From the NCBI GenBank assembly GCA_022729235.1, contig JALDAJ010000001.1, positions 700,442 through 764,441 on the forward strand: a DNA stretch of 64,000 nucleotides. The letters run 5' to 3'. How positions within the stretch are numbered: the stretch's first letter is position 1; each line of letters opens with the position of its first letter. This DNA comes from Candidatus Nanohalarchaeota archaeon. GTDB taxonomy: Archaea > Nanohalarchaeota > Nanosalinia > Nanosalinales > Nanosalinaceae. Shown here piece by piece: positions 8,132 to 15,812 of the stretch. The position numbers and the translations under genes were made by a program. The notes under the pieces are model-generated. The model saw only the letters and a list, made by a program, of their open reading frames with translations. It was not told the origin of the DNA and searched no databases.

Positions 8132-8248
8132 GTCTGGCAGCGTCCCGAGCCTTCCGCCGGTAAGGCAGTACTACTCGGATCGCTTGGGGACTTTACTTCC
8201 GTGTTCGGAATGGGTACGGGTGTTGCCCCCCCGCTATGGCCGCCAGTA
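8132..8248 (-). rRNA. rrf: 5S ribosomal RNA
   Basis: On the minus strand the sequence begins CTGGCGGCCATAGCGGGG and contains the diagnostic loop-A/B region CCCATTCCGAACACGG and GTAAAGTCCCC. It ends CGGGACGCTGCCAG, pairing with the 5' end. Length is about 117 nt. No 16S or 23S lies near it, so the gene stands alone with its own promoter. Confidence 0.93.
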
Positions 8249-8270
8249 TTCCAAGTCATCGGGTCAAATT

Positions 8271-8278
8271 CTTTTAAA
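8271..8278 (-). promoter_or_regulatory. TATA box of the 5S rRNA gene
   Basis: TTTAAAAG on the minus strand is centred about 26 bases before the 5S 5' end, the standard archaeal TATA spacing. It supports independent transcription of 5S. Confidence 0.6.
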
Positions 8279-8429
8279 CCCTACTTTGCTCCAGACTTAA
8301 CTGCGCAGGTTCTTGACTGTTCTACTGCATCAGCTCTTCCTCGCTGTGTGCAAAAGAGGTATCCTGCTGTATTGATTACGGAGAAGGAAGAGTGATGAGT
8401 TATTTATTCGGCTGTTATACATGCTAGTT

Positions 8430-8684
8430 ATGGCTCGCGGCAGAAGTAATTCGTTCATCGGCAAGATAGAGAAATCGACTGTCGTTGACGCGGCGACGAT
8501 AGGCGTCCTTGTGTTCAATGCCTACGTGATATACGGGTCGCTGGGTCACAGAGTTGATTTAACTGATTTTGCGGCGAGCACCGAGGTGCTTGCTATCCAG
8601 CTCACAGGAGCGGCTGTTGTTCTCTATGCGCTGGAGTTCATGTACGACCGGGTTAAAGGCAGGAACAGTAGTCCTCTAGGCTAG
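8430..8684 (+). CDS. Small two-helix membrane protein
   Basis: An 84-residue protein with two hydrophobic segments (ATIGVLVFNAYVIYG and VLAIQLTGAAVVLYALEFM) and basic ends (MARGRSNSFIGK; RVKGRNSS). No family is recognised. ATG 8430 is chosen over ATG 8421 because TTATTTAT lies about 26 bases upstream. Its last nine bases overlap the end of the convergent PUA-like gene. Confidence 0.6.
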   Translation: MARGRSNSFIGKIEKSTVVDAATIGVLVFNAYVIYGSLGHRVDLTDFAASTEVLAIQLTGAAVVLYALEFMYDRVKGRNSSPLG

Positions 8685-9113
8685 TATTTTTGCGAGTTCC
8701 TTTCCACGTCCTTTCGGCACTCTTGACGAAACCGTACCGTTCCTGTAGAAACCGCAACCGATGATGTGGTCCTGGAACTTCAGTGCGACGTAACCCTCTT
8801 CACTCATCTGGCGTTCAACCATGTCTTCACGTCTCAGAAGCATGACAAGTTCGTCTCTATCAAGTTCAACCGTGTTTTTACCTATATCATCGCCAAGGAG
8901 CTGGAGCGCGTAGGTGGTCGGCTTCATGCCTATATCCATGATACGGATGAATCTGATGCCGTGGGTCTCGACTTCCAGTCCAGTCTCCGCGTCACTGGAG
9001 ACGAGCCAGAGGTCGCCTGATTTCTCCCGGAGTTCGTAGTCTTCTAGCTCTTCTCTGTTGATCCCGAACCTGTTCTCCAGGTATCTCCAGCCGTCACTTG
9101 CGGAACTTTGCAA
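8676..9113 (-). CDS. PUA-like RNA-binding protein, partner of the RsmB-type methylase
   Basis: A 145-residue protein resembling the stand-alone PUA-like domain attached to RsmF-type m5C methylases. The pattern IGMKPTTYALQLLGDDI, the GYVALKFQDHIIGCG strand and the basic tail PKGRGKELAKIL fit that family. The start overlaps the end of the methylase gene by 20 bases, so both are made from one mRNA. In many organisms the two are a single chain. It probably supplies substrate RNA binding. There is no catalytic motif. Confidence 0.7.
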   Translation of the reverse strand: MQSSASDGWRYLENRFGINREELEDYELREKSGDLWLVSSDAETGLEVETHGIRFIRIMDIGMKPTTYALQLLGDDIGKNTVELDRDELVMLLRREDMVERQMSEEGYVALKFQDHIIGCGFYRNGTVSSRVPKGRGKELAKILA

Positions 9114-9969
9114 CGTATATCACCCCGGAGTCCAGGTGGTGGGGGTAAACCCTGACGGTTTTGTTCATCTCTTCACTATATGATCTATCTTCGAATCTTT
9201 CTACGCCCCTGGTGTGTGGCGCCTCTGTATCTATTCTTTCCAGCTCTAGATCTGTATTCTCAAGGATGTGTTCCACCACTCCCTCGTTCTCCTCGGGCGC
9301 GATTGTGCAGGTAGAGTAGACCAGTGTGCCCTCCTCTTTCAGTAGTCTAGCTCCTTTCTCAACCAGCTGTTTCTGTAGCTCCGCCAGCCCCTCGATTTCG
9401 TCCTCTGGAGCAGGGTCGAAGTCTCTCCTGCATTGGTCGCCCTCTCCACTACACGGTGCATCGACGAGTATGCGGTCGTAATTCTCGTCCTCCGGCAGCT
9501 GTCGCCCGTCGTAGTTGGTCACTGTTATACTTGCTGATCCGGTTCTGTAAACGTTGGCGTGAAGACTCTGAAGCCTCTTACCCGAGGAGTCGTTCGCGAT
9601 AACACTTCCGCAGTTCTCGATTTCCGATGCAATCTGGGTTGCTTTTCCGCCCGGCGCCGCTGCCATATCAAGTATATTCTCATCTTTCTGTGGATTCATG
9701 ATTTTTACGGGTAGCGCCGCGGACTCTTCCTGGACGTAGTACTCGCCGAGCCAGTGAAGCATCGACTTCCCTGGTAGGTCTGTCCCGGGGAGCCTGTAGA
9801 CGTCAGGGTTCCAACTGGACTGTTCAACAGAGTCGAACTCTCGTCTCAGCCTTTCTTCAAAATCGTCGCCTGCCTTGATACAGTTCCTCCTGACGGTCTT
9901 GACCGCAGTTCTTCCGCACGCTTCCCGGAATGCTTCCCAGTCATCGATTATCGGTTTGTAGCGGTGCAT
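9094..9969 (-). CDS. NOL1/NOP2/Sun-family RNA m5C methyltransferase
   Basis: A 291-residue SAM-dependent cytosine-5 RNA methylase. The SAM site is DMAAAPGGKATQIA, near residues 100-113. Motif IV DAPCSGEGDQCR and motif VI YSTCTIAPEENE carry the two cysteines used in m5C catalysis, with the motif VI one as nucleophile. The N-terminal domain contains the usual LPGTDLPGKSMLHWLGEYYVQE. No PUA domain is fused; it is encoded by the overlapping next gene. The target (tRNA or rRNA) is not determined. Confidence 0.9.
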   Translation of the reverse strand: MHRYKPIIDDWEAFREACGRTAVKTVRRNCIKAGDDFEERLRREFDSVEQSSWNPDVYRLPGTDLPGKSMLHWLGEYYVQEESAALPVKIMNPQKDENILDMAAAPGGKATQIASEIENCGSVIANDSSGKRLQSLHANVYRTGSASITVTNYDGRQLPEDENYDRILVDAPCSGEGDQCRRDFDPAPEDEIEGLAELQKQLVEKGARLLKEEGTLVYSTCTIAPEENEGVVEHILENTDLELERIDTEAPHTRGVERFEDRSYSEEMNKTVRVYPHHLDSGVIYVAKFRK

Positions 9970-10000
9970 AATTCGGGATAAAGGAGGAGAGTTTTATGTT

Positions 10001-10567
10001 TCAAAGATCGCCCAGTGTCTGCTGACCTGTTTCTTCTCTCCCGAACGCATTTCTCAGGTCTTCCTCGAGCATCGGCTCCTTGGAGCGGTCGTAGAGGGCT
10101 GCTGCCGGGTGAAAAGTCGGCATTATCTTCTGTCCTTCACGCGTGAATATCCTGCCGTGTAGAGAGGTTATCCCTTTCTTGGTGTCAAGAAGCTCGCGTG
10201 AGGCGAAGTTACCGAGCGTGATTATCAGTTCTGGGTCGACGTTTTCGATTTCTTTCTCCAGTAGAGGGTTCCAGGCGCTGATTTCATTCTTTTTTGGGTC
10301 GCGGTTGTCGGGCGGTCTTATCTTGACGAGGTTCGTGATGTAGAGTTCTTCTCTTTCCATATCCATCTTATGCAGGATTTCGTCCAGTTTCTTTCCGGCG
10401 CGACCGACAAAGGGTTCGCCTTCCTCGACCTCGTTTGCCCCGGGAGCTTCGCCTACCAGCATGTAATCCGCGTCTTCAGAACCTACCGCGGGCACGAACC
10501 TTTCCTCGTCAAAGTGTTCTGAATCGAGCTGTGAGAAGAATTCCTGGTAACGCTCTCGGAAGTTCAT
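10001..10567 (-). CDS. Family-4-type uracil-DNA glycosylase lacking all cysteines
   Basis: A 188-residue member of the family 4/5 UDG fold that removes uracil from DNA. Seen: GEAPGANEVEEGEPFVGRAGKKL near residues 39-61, YITNLVKIRPPDNRDP, LGNFASRELL and the catalytic loop FHPAAAL. Family-4 enzymes normally bind a 4Fe-4S cluster by four cysteines. This protein has none: the KCRPP position is KIRPP and the later cysteine position is Trp (EISAWNP). The in-frame TTG at 10609 is rejected; ATG 10567 has CCTAAAAAAC about 27 bases upstream. Confidence 0.85.
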   Translation of the reverse strand: MNFRERYQEFFSQLDSEHFDEERFVPAVGSEDADYMLVGEAPGANEVEEGEPFVGRAGKKLDEILHKMDMEREELYITNLVKIRPPDNRDPKKNEISAWNPLLEKEIENVDPELIITLGNFASRELLDTKKGITSLHGRIFTREGQKIMPTFHPAAALYDRSKEPMLEEDLRNAFGREETGQQTLGDL

Positions 10568-10619
10568 GGGCGGGGTTTGAGACCTGAGTTTTTTAGGTTG
10601 TACTGTCAACAGGTTATCT

Positions 10620-10802
10620 ATGGATTTATCGGAGCTTGATAGAGAACAGAGACTGACACTTGTTGGAGTCGTAGCTGTGATACTGGGTATCGTGGCGGTA
10701 CCGCCTTTGATGCAGCACTTCTACGATGTGAGCGCCATACGTGTTGCATTCGTTGTAATAGTTATCTATGCCGCGTTCAGCTGGTACCTGAAGAGTCGTT
10801 GA
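10620..10802 (+). CDS. Small two-helix membrane protein
   Basis: A 60-residue protein with a charged N terminus (MDLSELDREQRL) and two transmembrane helices (LVGVVAVILGIVAVPPL and VAFVVIVIYAAFSWYL), ending KSR. It is divergent from the UDG gene, with starts about 50 bases apart. No family is recognised; the hairpin topology is clear. Confidence 0.65.
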   Translation: MDLSELDREQRLTLVGVVAVILGIVAVPPLMQHFYDVSAIRVAFVVIVIYAAFSWYLKSR

Positions 10803-10887
10803 ATGGAATAAGATGGTTTTGGTGTGAAAAAATCTCTGTTCCGAATAAGTGCACTTAAACACTCGCAGTTACTCGAATCTGTGGTCT

Positions 10888-11646
10888 ATGAAACCGAGAT
10901 ACATACTTTTGGCTGTATTTTTGATGCTTGTAATAGGTGCTGTACTCGCTATTTCACATACCCAGGATGAGGGACAGGAAGAAACCTCGCAGGTCCGTGT
11001 TGTTCACATGTCGCCGGGTTTACAGGACGTAAGTGTCTTCATAGATGGTGAACGCAAGGCAGACGGTGTAGGCTTCGGGCAGGCTTCGGTTTACCAGGAG
11101 GTTGATACTGGTGACAGAGAGATTCAGGTAGCGCCGGCAGGGGCAGGTGTTGACCAGGAGTTAGCCGCCACCCGTTTCACTTTTGAGGAGGGAGAGTCCT
11201 ATACCGTGGTCGTCACCGATAGAGGGTTCTCCCCTGGTGTAGAAGTTATCCAGGATGATCCTCAACCGCAGCCCGGTCAGTCCCAGTTCAGGGTGGCGCA
11301 GTTCTCGCCTGACTTGCTTGAAGTGGATGTGGTTATTGAGGACGGTCCTTTGAGAAGAATAGATGGTATACCTTACAGGTCATCTAGCGGTTACCAGTCG
11401 ATTGAGCCAGGAAGTTACAGTCTGAGAGTTGAGGATGCGCCGGGTAGAGAGGTCTTTACAGGGGATGTATCGCTGGAAGAGGATGCTACTTACACACTGT
11501 TCGTTGCGGGCGCGAGAGGTGCACCGCAGGGTTTACAGGTGGTGCCTGTAATCGATTCCCCGGAACCTGTAGAGCCAGAACCTGATAATGATGTACATGT
11601 AGATGATAGAGAATTTCTGATTGAATGCAGAATCGTGGAGCAGTGA
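10888..11646 (+). CDS. Secreted or membrane-anchored DUF4397 protein
   Basis: A 252-residue extracellular protein. An N-terminal hydrophobic helix (ILLAVFLMLVIGAVLA) is followed by two tandem DUF4397-type beta domains. Each begins with a VRVVHMSPGLQDVSVFIDG or FRVAQFSPDLLEVDVVIED strand pattern and ends with TYTLFVAG or SYTVVVTD. Linkers are Pro/Glu rich. The family is common on halophile surfaces and of unknown role. ATG 10888 is preferred to GTG 10849 because CACTTAAACACT is 28 bases upstream. Confidence 0.8.
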   Translation: MKPRYILLAVFLMLVIGAVLAISHTQDEGQEETSQVRVVHMSPGLQDVSVFIDGERKADGVGFGQASVYQEVDTGDREIQVAPAGAGVDQELAATRFTFEEGESYTVVVTDRGFSPGVEVIQDDPQPQPGQSQFRVAQFSPDLLEVDVVIEDGPLRRIDGIPYRSSSGYQSIEPGSYSLRVEDAPGREVFTGDVSLEEDATYTLFVAGARGAPQGLQVVPVIDSPEPVEPEPDNDVHVDDREFLIECRIVEQ

Positions 11647-11649
11647 CAG

Positions 11650-13893
11650 TCAGAGCTCGATTTTTCTTAGCCTGTTAGAGTTCGTGACCACCGAGATACT
11701 TGAAGTAGCCATAGCTATCTCCGCGATTACAGGGTGGAGAAGTCCTGCGAACGCAACTGGTATCGCCAGGACGTTGTAGACGAACGCCCAGAACAGGTTC
11801 TCCTTTATCTTCGTGAAAATTGCGTCTGAAAGTTTGAACGCCTTCACGACAGCGGTCAGGTCGCCCTTTACAAGCGTCACATCAGCGGTTTCAATCGCGA
11901 TGTCTGTCCCGGTCCCGATAGCGATGCCGACATTCGCCTGCTTGAGAGCGGGCGCATCGTTTATCCCGTCGCCGACCATCGCCACGTTCCTGCCCTCGCC
12001 CTGTAACTCCCTGACTTTCTCGATCTTGTCCTCGGGAAGCACTTCCGCCATCACGTTCTCGATACCTACTCTATCTGCTATCGCCTCCGCGGTCTTCTCG
12101 TTGTCCCCGGTTATCATCCAGACCTCGAAGCCCTCATCACTGAGGTATTCAACTGCCTCAGCAGAGTCTTCTTTCAACGTGTCCGCGACAGCGATGACTC
12201 CGAGAACGTTTTCCTCGTCAGCGACAAACATCGCGGTCTTGCCCTCCGCTTCCAGTTCCTCCGCGATTTCCCCAAATGCGGACTCGGTTCCGAACTTGTC
12301 CATCAGCTTCCTGTTCCCGATGAGGTACGTTTCGCCGCCGATGTCTGCCTTCACGCCTTTCCCGGTAAAGCTCTCGAACTCCGAAATCTCTCTGAGTTCT
12401 AGTTCTTTTTCTTCCGCTCTCTCGACTATCGCCTGCCCGAGCGGGTGCTCACTTCCTTTCTCCACGGACGCGGCGATTTCCAGGAGTTTTTCTTTCTCCA
12501 TATCGGTCTCGATGTCGGTGACCTCGGGCTCGCCATGGGTTATAGTCCCGGTTTTGTCGAGTATGACTGCGTCGAGTTTTCTCATGGTCTGGATGGCTTC
12601 ACCGTCTCTGAATATGACTCCGTTCTCCGCCGCCTTACCGGTACCCACCATCAACGCCGTTGGAGTCGCCAGCCCGAGGGCGCATGGGCACGCGATTACG
12701 AGCACTGCTACGAGCACGAAAATCGCCTGCGTTAAAGGATCCGCGGCGGGACTTACCCAGGGGAGCCACCCGCCGATATTCACCGCGAGCTGTGAGAAGA
12801 ACTCGGGGAAAAAGTACCAGAGAGTGGCTGCAGTAAATGCTGTAAGTATAACTACCGGGACGAAGTAGGAGGTCACGCGGTCGGCGAACGCCTGGATAGG
12901 GACCTTGGTTCCCTGAGCCTCCTCTACGAGGTCGACGACCTGCGAGAAGAAGGTGTCCTCCCCGACTTTTGTTGCCTCCATCTTGATGCGCCCGGTCTGG
13001 TTGACGGTCGACCCTATCACCTCGTCACCTTCCTGTTTCGACACGGGCTCGCTTTCACCTGTCGCCATCGACTCGTCCACGCTGGACTCGCCCTCTACTA
13101 TCTCGCCGTCAACAGGGATTTTCTCGCCGGGTTTCACGACCAGGGTGTCGCCAACTTCTACTTTTTCGACAGGCACCTCTTTTTCTTCCCCATCGACTAT
13201 TTTCCGGGCGGTCTCCGCCTGTACGGACATCAGTTTCTCTATTGCCTCTGACGCCCGACCTTTTGCCTTATTTTCAACGTATTTTCCGGTCAGGTGGAAC
13301 GCCATTATCATCGCGCCTATCGCGGCGTAGTTCTGCAACGGCATGAAGAACACGAGCACGCCTGTAATAAACGCGACGGATGTACCCATGGTTATCAGGG
13401 TGTCCATGTTCGCGTTGAGGTGTCTTGCAGCATTTATCGATGCTCTGTGAACAGGTTTTCCGAGCCAGAAAACGACGGGTATCGATGCGAGAAGCATCAG
13501 GAGGTCCATCTGCGTGTGCGTCATACCGATGTCAATAAGGTCCCACATCGCTACAATCATGAAGACTGCGAGCGGGACCGTGATTATCCATGCATAGAGC
13601 ATCCGGCTGTAGCTGTAGTCGGTCTCAACTGCCGAGTGACTGCTGTGTTCATGACTTTCGTGTCCTTCCTCTTCCCTGACGCTGTAGCCGGCGCTCTCAA
13701 CTGCTTCAACCAAATCGCTGTACCCTGTTTCTTCAGAATGTTCTATATGCGCCTTCCCGCTTGCGTAGTTGACACTGACTTCTTCCACGCCTTCAACGCT
13801 GGAAAGGCTTTTCTCGATGCTGGATACGCAGGACGCGCAGTGCATCCCTTCTATGTTGAGTTTGGTTTTCTCAGTCGCTTCAGAGTCTTTCAT
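11650..13893 (-). CDS. copA: Copper-exporting P1B-type ATPase
   Basis: A 747-residue copper pump. One N-terminal heavy-metal domain with GMHCASC (residues 16-22) is followed by a His-rich linker ([10 protein letters not shown]). Eight membrane helices carry the CPC ion motif (ACPCALGL, about 402). The phosphorylation site DKTGT is near 445, SEHPLGQA is the nucleotide-binding His motif, and [10 protein letters not shown] closes the P domain. The N terminus overlaps the DUF411 gene by four bases. With the divergent PadR/TRASH regulator it forms a copper-defence unit. Confidence 0.96.
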   Translation of the reverse strand: MKDSEATEKTKLNIEGMHCASCVSSIEKSLSSVEGVEEVSVNYASGKAHIEHSEETGYSDLVEAVESAGYSVREEEGHESHEHSSHSAVETDYSYSRMLYAWIITVPLAVFMIVAMWDLIDIGMTHTQMDLLMLLASIPVVFWLGKPVHRASINAARHLNANMDTLITMGTSVAFITGVLVFFMPLQNYAAIGAMIMAFHLTGKYVENKAKGRASEAIEKLMSVQAETARKIVDGEEKEVPVEKVEVGDTLVVKPGEKIPVDGEIVEGESSVDESMATGESEPVSKQEGDEVIGSTVNQTGRIKMEATKVGEDTFFSQVVDLVEEAQGTKVPIQAFADRVTSYFVPVVILTAFTAATLWYFFPEFFSQLAVNIGGWLPWVSPAADPLTQAIFVLVAVLVIACPCALGLATPTALMVGTGKAAENGVIFRDGEAIQTMRKLDAVILDKTGTITHGEPEVTDIETDMEKEKLLEIAASVEKGSEHPLGQAIVERAEEKELELREISEFESFTGKGVKADIGGETYLIGNRKLMDKFGTESAFGEIAEELEAEGKTAMFVADEENVLGVIAVADTLKEDSAEAVEYLSDEGFEVWMITGDNEKTAEAIADRVGIENVMAEVLPEDKIEKVRELQGEGRNVAMVGDGINDAPALKQANVGIAIGTGTDIAIETADVTLVKGDLTAVVKAFKLSDAIFTKIKENLFWAFVYNVLAIPVAFAGLLHPVIAEIAMATSSISVVTNSNRLRKIEL

Positions 13894-14354
13894 CGTGTCG
13901 TGAACTCGCCTTTGACATTTCCCTCAGATATCTTGAAAAACTGCCATTCTTCGGACTTTGATCCCGGCATACCTGGGCTGCCAGAAGGCATCCCTGGGAG
14001 CACTACTGCGTCCGCGTCAGGTTCTTCTTCAACGACCTCGTTGAACACGTCAACTGGGACGTGACCCTTGATTACGTAATCATCCATTTCTGTCAGATGA
14101 CAGGACCAGTAGTTCTCGGGTATCCCGTGCCTCTTGTAGATTTGCTGGAGTTCATGATTACTGTGTTCGACTACTTTGATATCGGCTCCTGCTCTCTCAA
14201 GATGCTGAACGTGCCCGGTACAACAGTTGCAGTTAGGTGACAGATGAACTGTAGCTTCGTCGAACTCTGCGTCCTCTGCCGAGCCGCTTGATGCGATGAG
14301 TATGCCCGCGACCAGCAGTACTCCGAGCGCTACAATGCCGTGTTTCCAGTTCAT
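13890..14354 (-). CDS. Exported DUF411 metal-binding protein
   Basis: A 154-residue DUF411 protein with an N-terminal membrane or signal helix ([16 protein letters not shown]), so it acts outside the cell. The metal-binding CNCC motif is in [12 protein letters not shown], and the family signatures [16 protein letters not shown] and [13 protein letters not shown] are complete. DUF411 proteins accompany copper resistance genes. Here it is the first gene of the operon with copA, whose start overlaps its stop by four bases. It likely binds copper at the surface; the exact step is unknown. Confidence 0.88.
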   Translation of the reverse strand: MNWKHGIVALGVLLVAGILIASSGSAEDAEFDEATVHLSPNCNCCTGHVQHLERAGADIKVVEHSNHELQQIYKRHGIPENYWSCHLTEMDDYVIKGHVPVDVFNEVVEEEPDADAVVLPGMPSGSPGMPGSKSEEWQFFKISEGNVKGEFTTR

Positions 14355-14368
14355 AATATGTCTTATTG

Positions 14369-14401
14369 TGATACACTGTTTTTATATCATATGCTGATAC
14401 A
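14369..14401. promoter_or_regulatory. Shared divergent promoter and candidate copper operator
   Basis: The 55-base gap between DUF411/copA and the PadR gene holds TATCA-N5-TGATA (14385-14399) and a direct repeat of TGATACA (14369-14375 and 14395-14401). The AT-rich core TTTTTATATCAT lies about 25-30 bases from both start codons, so one site can serve as TATA box in both directions. A repressor on the inverted repeat would block both genes. The assignment is inference. Confidence 0.5.
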
Positions 14402-14409
14402 TCTTCTGT

Positions 14410-14814
14410 ATGTCGGAGCAAAAGGAACTGGATGTCTCAAACACTATCCGGCTCTACACTTTACTACTTCTAGAAACTGAGCCTAAGCACGGCTATCGGA
14501 TAATCAAGGACCTGAAAAAGATCACTGGCAAGGAGCCGACCACTTCGCATATCTACCCGTTTCTACAGGATCTGGCGGAGGAAGGGTATGTTGACACCAG
14601 GAAGGAGGGTAGAAAAAAGATTTATCGGCTGACTGATGACGGTGAAGACTTTGTGCAGGAGCAGATAGATTCTTTCGCGACAATCCTTGACGCGGCTCTC
14701 CAGGACAGGATCGAGGAGTGCGCGCACTGCGACTGCAAGATTTACGACGGTGGCTACGAGGAGAACGGGAATGTCTACTGCTGTAGTCACTGTGCTGAGG
14801 CGGACCAGGGATAG
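14410..14814 (+). CDS. PadR-like regulator with cysteine-rich metal-sensing tail
   Basis: A 134-residue transcription factor. Residues 10-95 form a PadR-type winged helix (LLLLETEPKHGYRII...TTSHIYPFLQDLAEEGYV...YRLTDDG). The C terminus carries CAHCDCKIYD...YCCSHCAE, a TRASH-like metal-binding knot with six cysteines. It is divergent from the copper export operon over a 55-base gap, so it is most likely the copper-responsive repressor of that operon and of itself. Sensing of another soft metal cannot be excluded. Confidence 0.8.
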   Translation: MSEQKELDVSNTIRLYTLLLLETEPKHGYRIIKDLKKITGKEPTTSHIYPFLQDLAEEGYVDTRKEGRKKIYRLTDDGEDFVQEQIDSFATILDAALQDRIEECAHCDCKIYDGGYEENGNVYCCSHCAEADQG

Positions 14815-14861
14815 CCTGTTCTACAGGGGAGGATTTAATTCTGCAACGGTATGTTAGAGGC

Positions 14862-15122
14862 ATGCCTGATGAGACAGTTTTCAAGATGGAGGAGCGCATG
14901 GAGCCTTTCGAGATAGCCGAGTACCTCCGGGAGATAGCGGACAGGCTCGAGAGAGAAGAACCTATAGACCTGAGCTCGGGGGCGCAGTCTGTGAACCTGG
15001 AGACGTCGGGGGAAACAGTTTTCGAAGTGGAAGTCGAGAGAGACCGTGAAGACAGCGAGGAGAAGCTGGAACTGGAGATTGAGTGGAAACGGCGAGAGAG
15101 CTCGGGGCTGGAGATAGGTTGA
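14862..15122 (+). CDS. Amphi-Trp domain protein
   Basis: An 86-residue protein matching the amphi-Trp domain. A helical EPFEIAEYLREIADRLE is followed by beta strands ending in the alternating acidic strand EEKLELEIEWKRR with the conserved Trp. The family is small, acidic and of unknown function, common in halophilic archaea. GGATTTAATT lies about 27 bases before the ATG, so it is its own unit between the copper regulator and the Met-rich protein. Confidence 0.75.
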   Translation: MPDETVFKMEERMEPFEIAEYLREIADRLEREEPIDLSSGAQSVNLETSGETVFEVEVERDREDSEEKLELEIEWKRRESSGLEIG

Positions 15123-15170
15123 ACCTGTTTCTACAGCTCTAGAAAAAAGAAAAACAAAATCTGTTCCTAT

Positions 15171-15482
15171 CTAGTTCTGCTGTTGTTCTTCCTCCATTTC
15201 ATCGTCTTCTGTTTCTTCATCTTCCATCTCTTCCATCATCTCTTCCATTCTGTCCATCATTTCCTCCATCTCCTGCATCATCTCTTCCATCATCTGCTGG
15301 TGTTCTTGCATGTGTTCTTGATGTTCCTGCATCTGTTGATGCATCTGCTGTCTCTGCTGGTCTTCAGGCATCTCTTCTTCGTCTTCTTCCATCTCTCCGT
15401 TGTGCATCATCGCTGTCGCGGAAGAGGCTAGACCGATAGCCAGGATAGCGATAAGCGCTGTCGAGAATAGTTTTTTGTTCAT
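15171..15482 (-). CDS. Secreted Met/His/Gln/Glu-rich protein
   Basis: A 103-residue exported protein. The signal peptide is MNKKLFSTALIAILAIG...SSATA; the mature part is almost wholly M, E, Q, H and D. HQQMQEHQEHMQEHQQ-type repeats lead into EEMMQEMEEMMDRMEEM, giving many M-x2-3-M pairs and histidines. Such spacing is typical of proteins that bind Cu(I), and the copper module lies about 350 bases away. The sequence also predicts a long helix or coiled coil. ATG 15482 is chosen because the longer frame upstream adds no signal sequence. The metal role is inference. Confidence 0.7.
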   Translation of the reverse strand: MNKKLFSTALIAILAIGLASSATAMMHNGEMEEDEEEMPEDQQRQQMHQQMQEHQEHMQEHQQMMEEMMQEMEEMMDRMEEMMEEMEDEETEDDEMEEEQQQN

Positions 15483-15629
15483 CTTGGTCACCCGTGATGT
15501 GGCTGTCTGCCGCATTAAATAGGCATTACTGTGGTACAGTGTTACTGTCAAAGTCGGAAAATCTAGAAATTTATTTGGAAACTCGGAACGTTTTCTGGGC
15601 ATATCAAATCTGTGGAGAGGAAACTTCGT

Positions 15630-15703
15630 TCCCGACCCCCCGATTTGAACGGGGGACAAGTCGCTCTACAGGCGACCGCTCTGCCAGACTGAGCTAGGTC
15701 GGG
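15630..15703 (-). tRNA. tRNA-Tyr (GTA)
   Basis: On the minus strand CCCGACC pairs with GGTCGGG, discriminator A, with C1-G72 as expected for archaeal tyrosine tRNA. The anticodon stem GTCGC/GCGAC encloses CTGTAGA, giving anticodon GTA. The T arm is CCCCG-TTCAAAT-CGGGG. There is no intron. A copy of its 5' end lies 70 bases upstream. Confidence 0.95.
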
Positions 15704-15779
15704 AAATGGCTTTCAGGCGTGATCGACCGGTCAGACCAGAAACCTGTATGGTTTCGACCTGAGCTAGGTCGGGAAATGG
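15689..15779 (-). repeat. Duplicated 5' end of tRNA-Tyr around a hairpin insert
   Basis: Positions 15689-15709 (first 15 bases of tRNA-Tyr plus six bases of 5' flank) recur identically at 15759-15779. Between them lie 49 bases containing the perfect hairpin GAAACC-TGTAT-GGTTTC (15739-15755) and the palindrome GACCGGTC. The duplicated piece ends in the D arm, so the outer copy cannot be a tRNA. Confidence 0.8.
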
Positions 15780-15812
15780 TTTCCGACAATGTCAAGGTAG
15801 AAGGTCAAGTTT

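Noticed and set aside
11813-12868. Long plus-strand frame opposite copA
   Set aside because: It is a Ser/Pro/Thr-rich shadow of copA with no domain, promoter or ribosome site.
15756-15779. A second tRNA-Tyr gene
   Set aside because: Only the first 15 bases of the tRNA plus flank are repeated; D loop, anticodon and T arms are missing.
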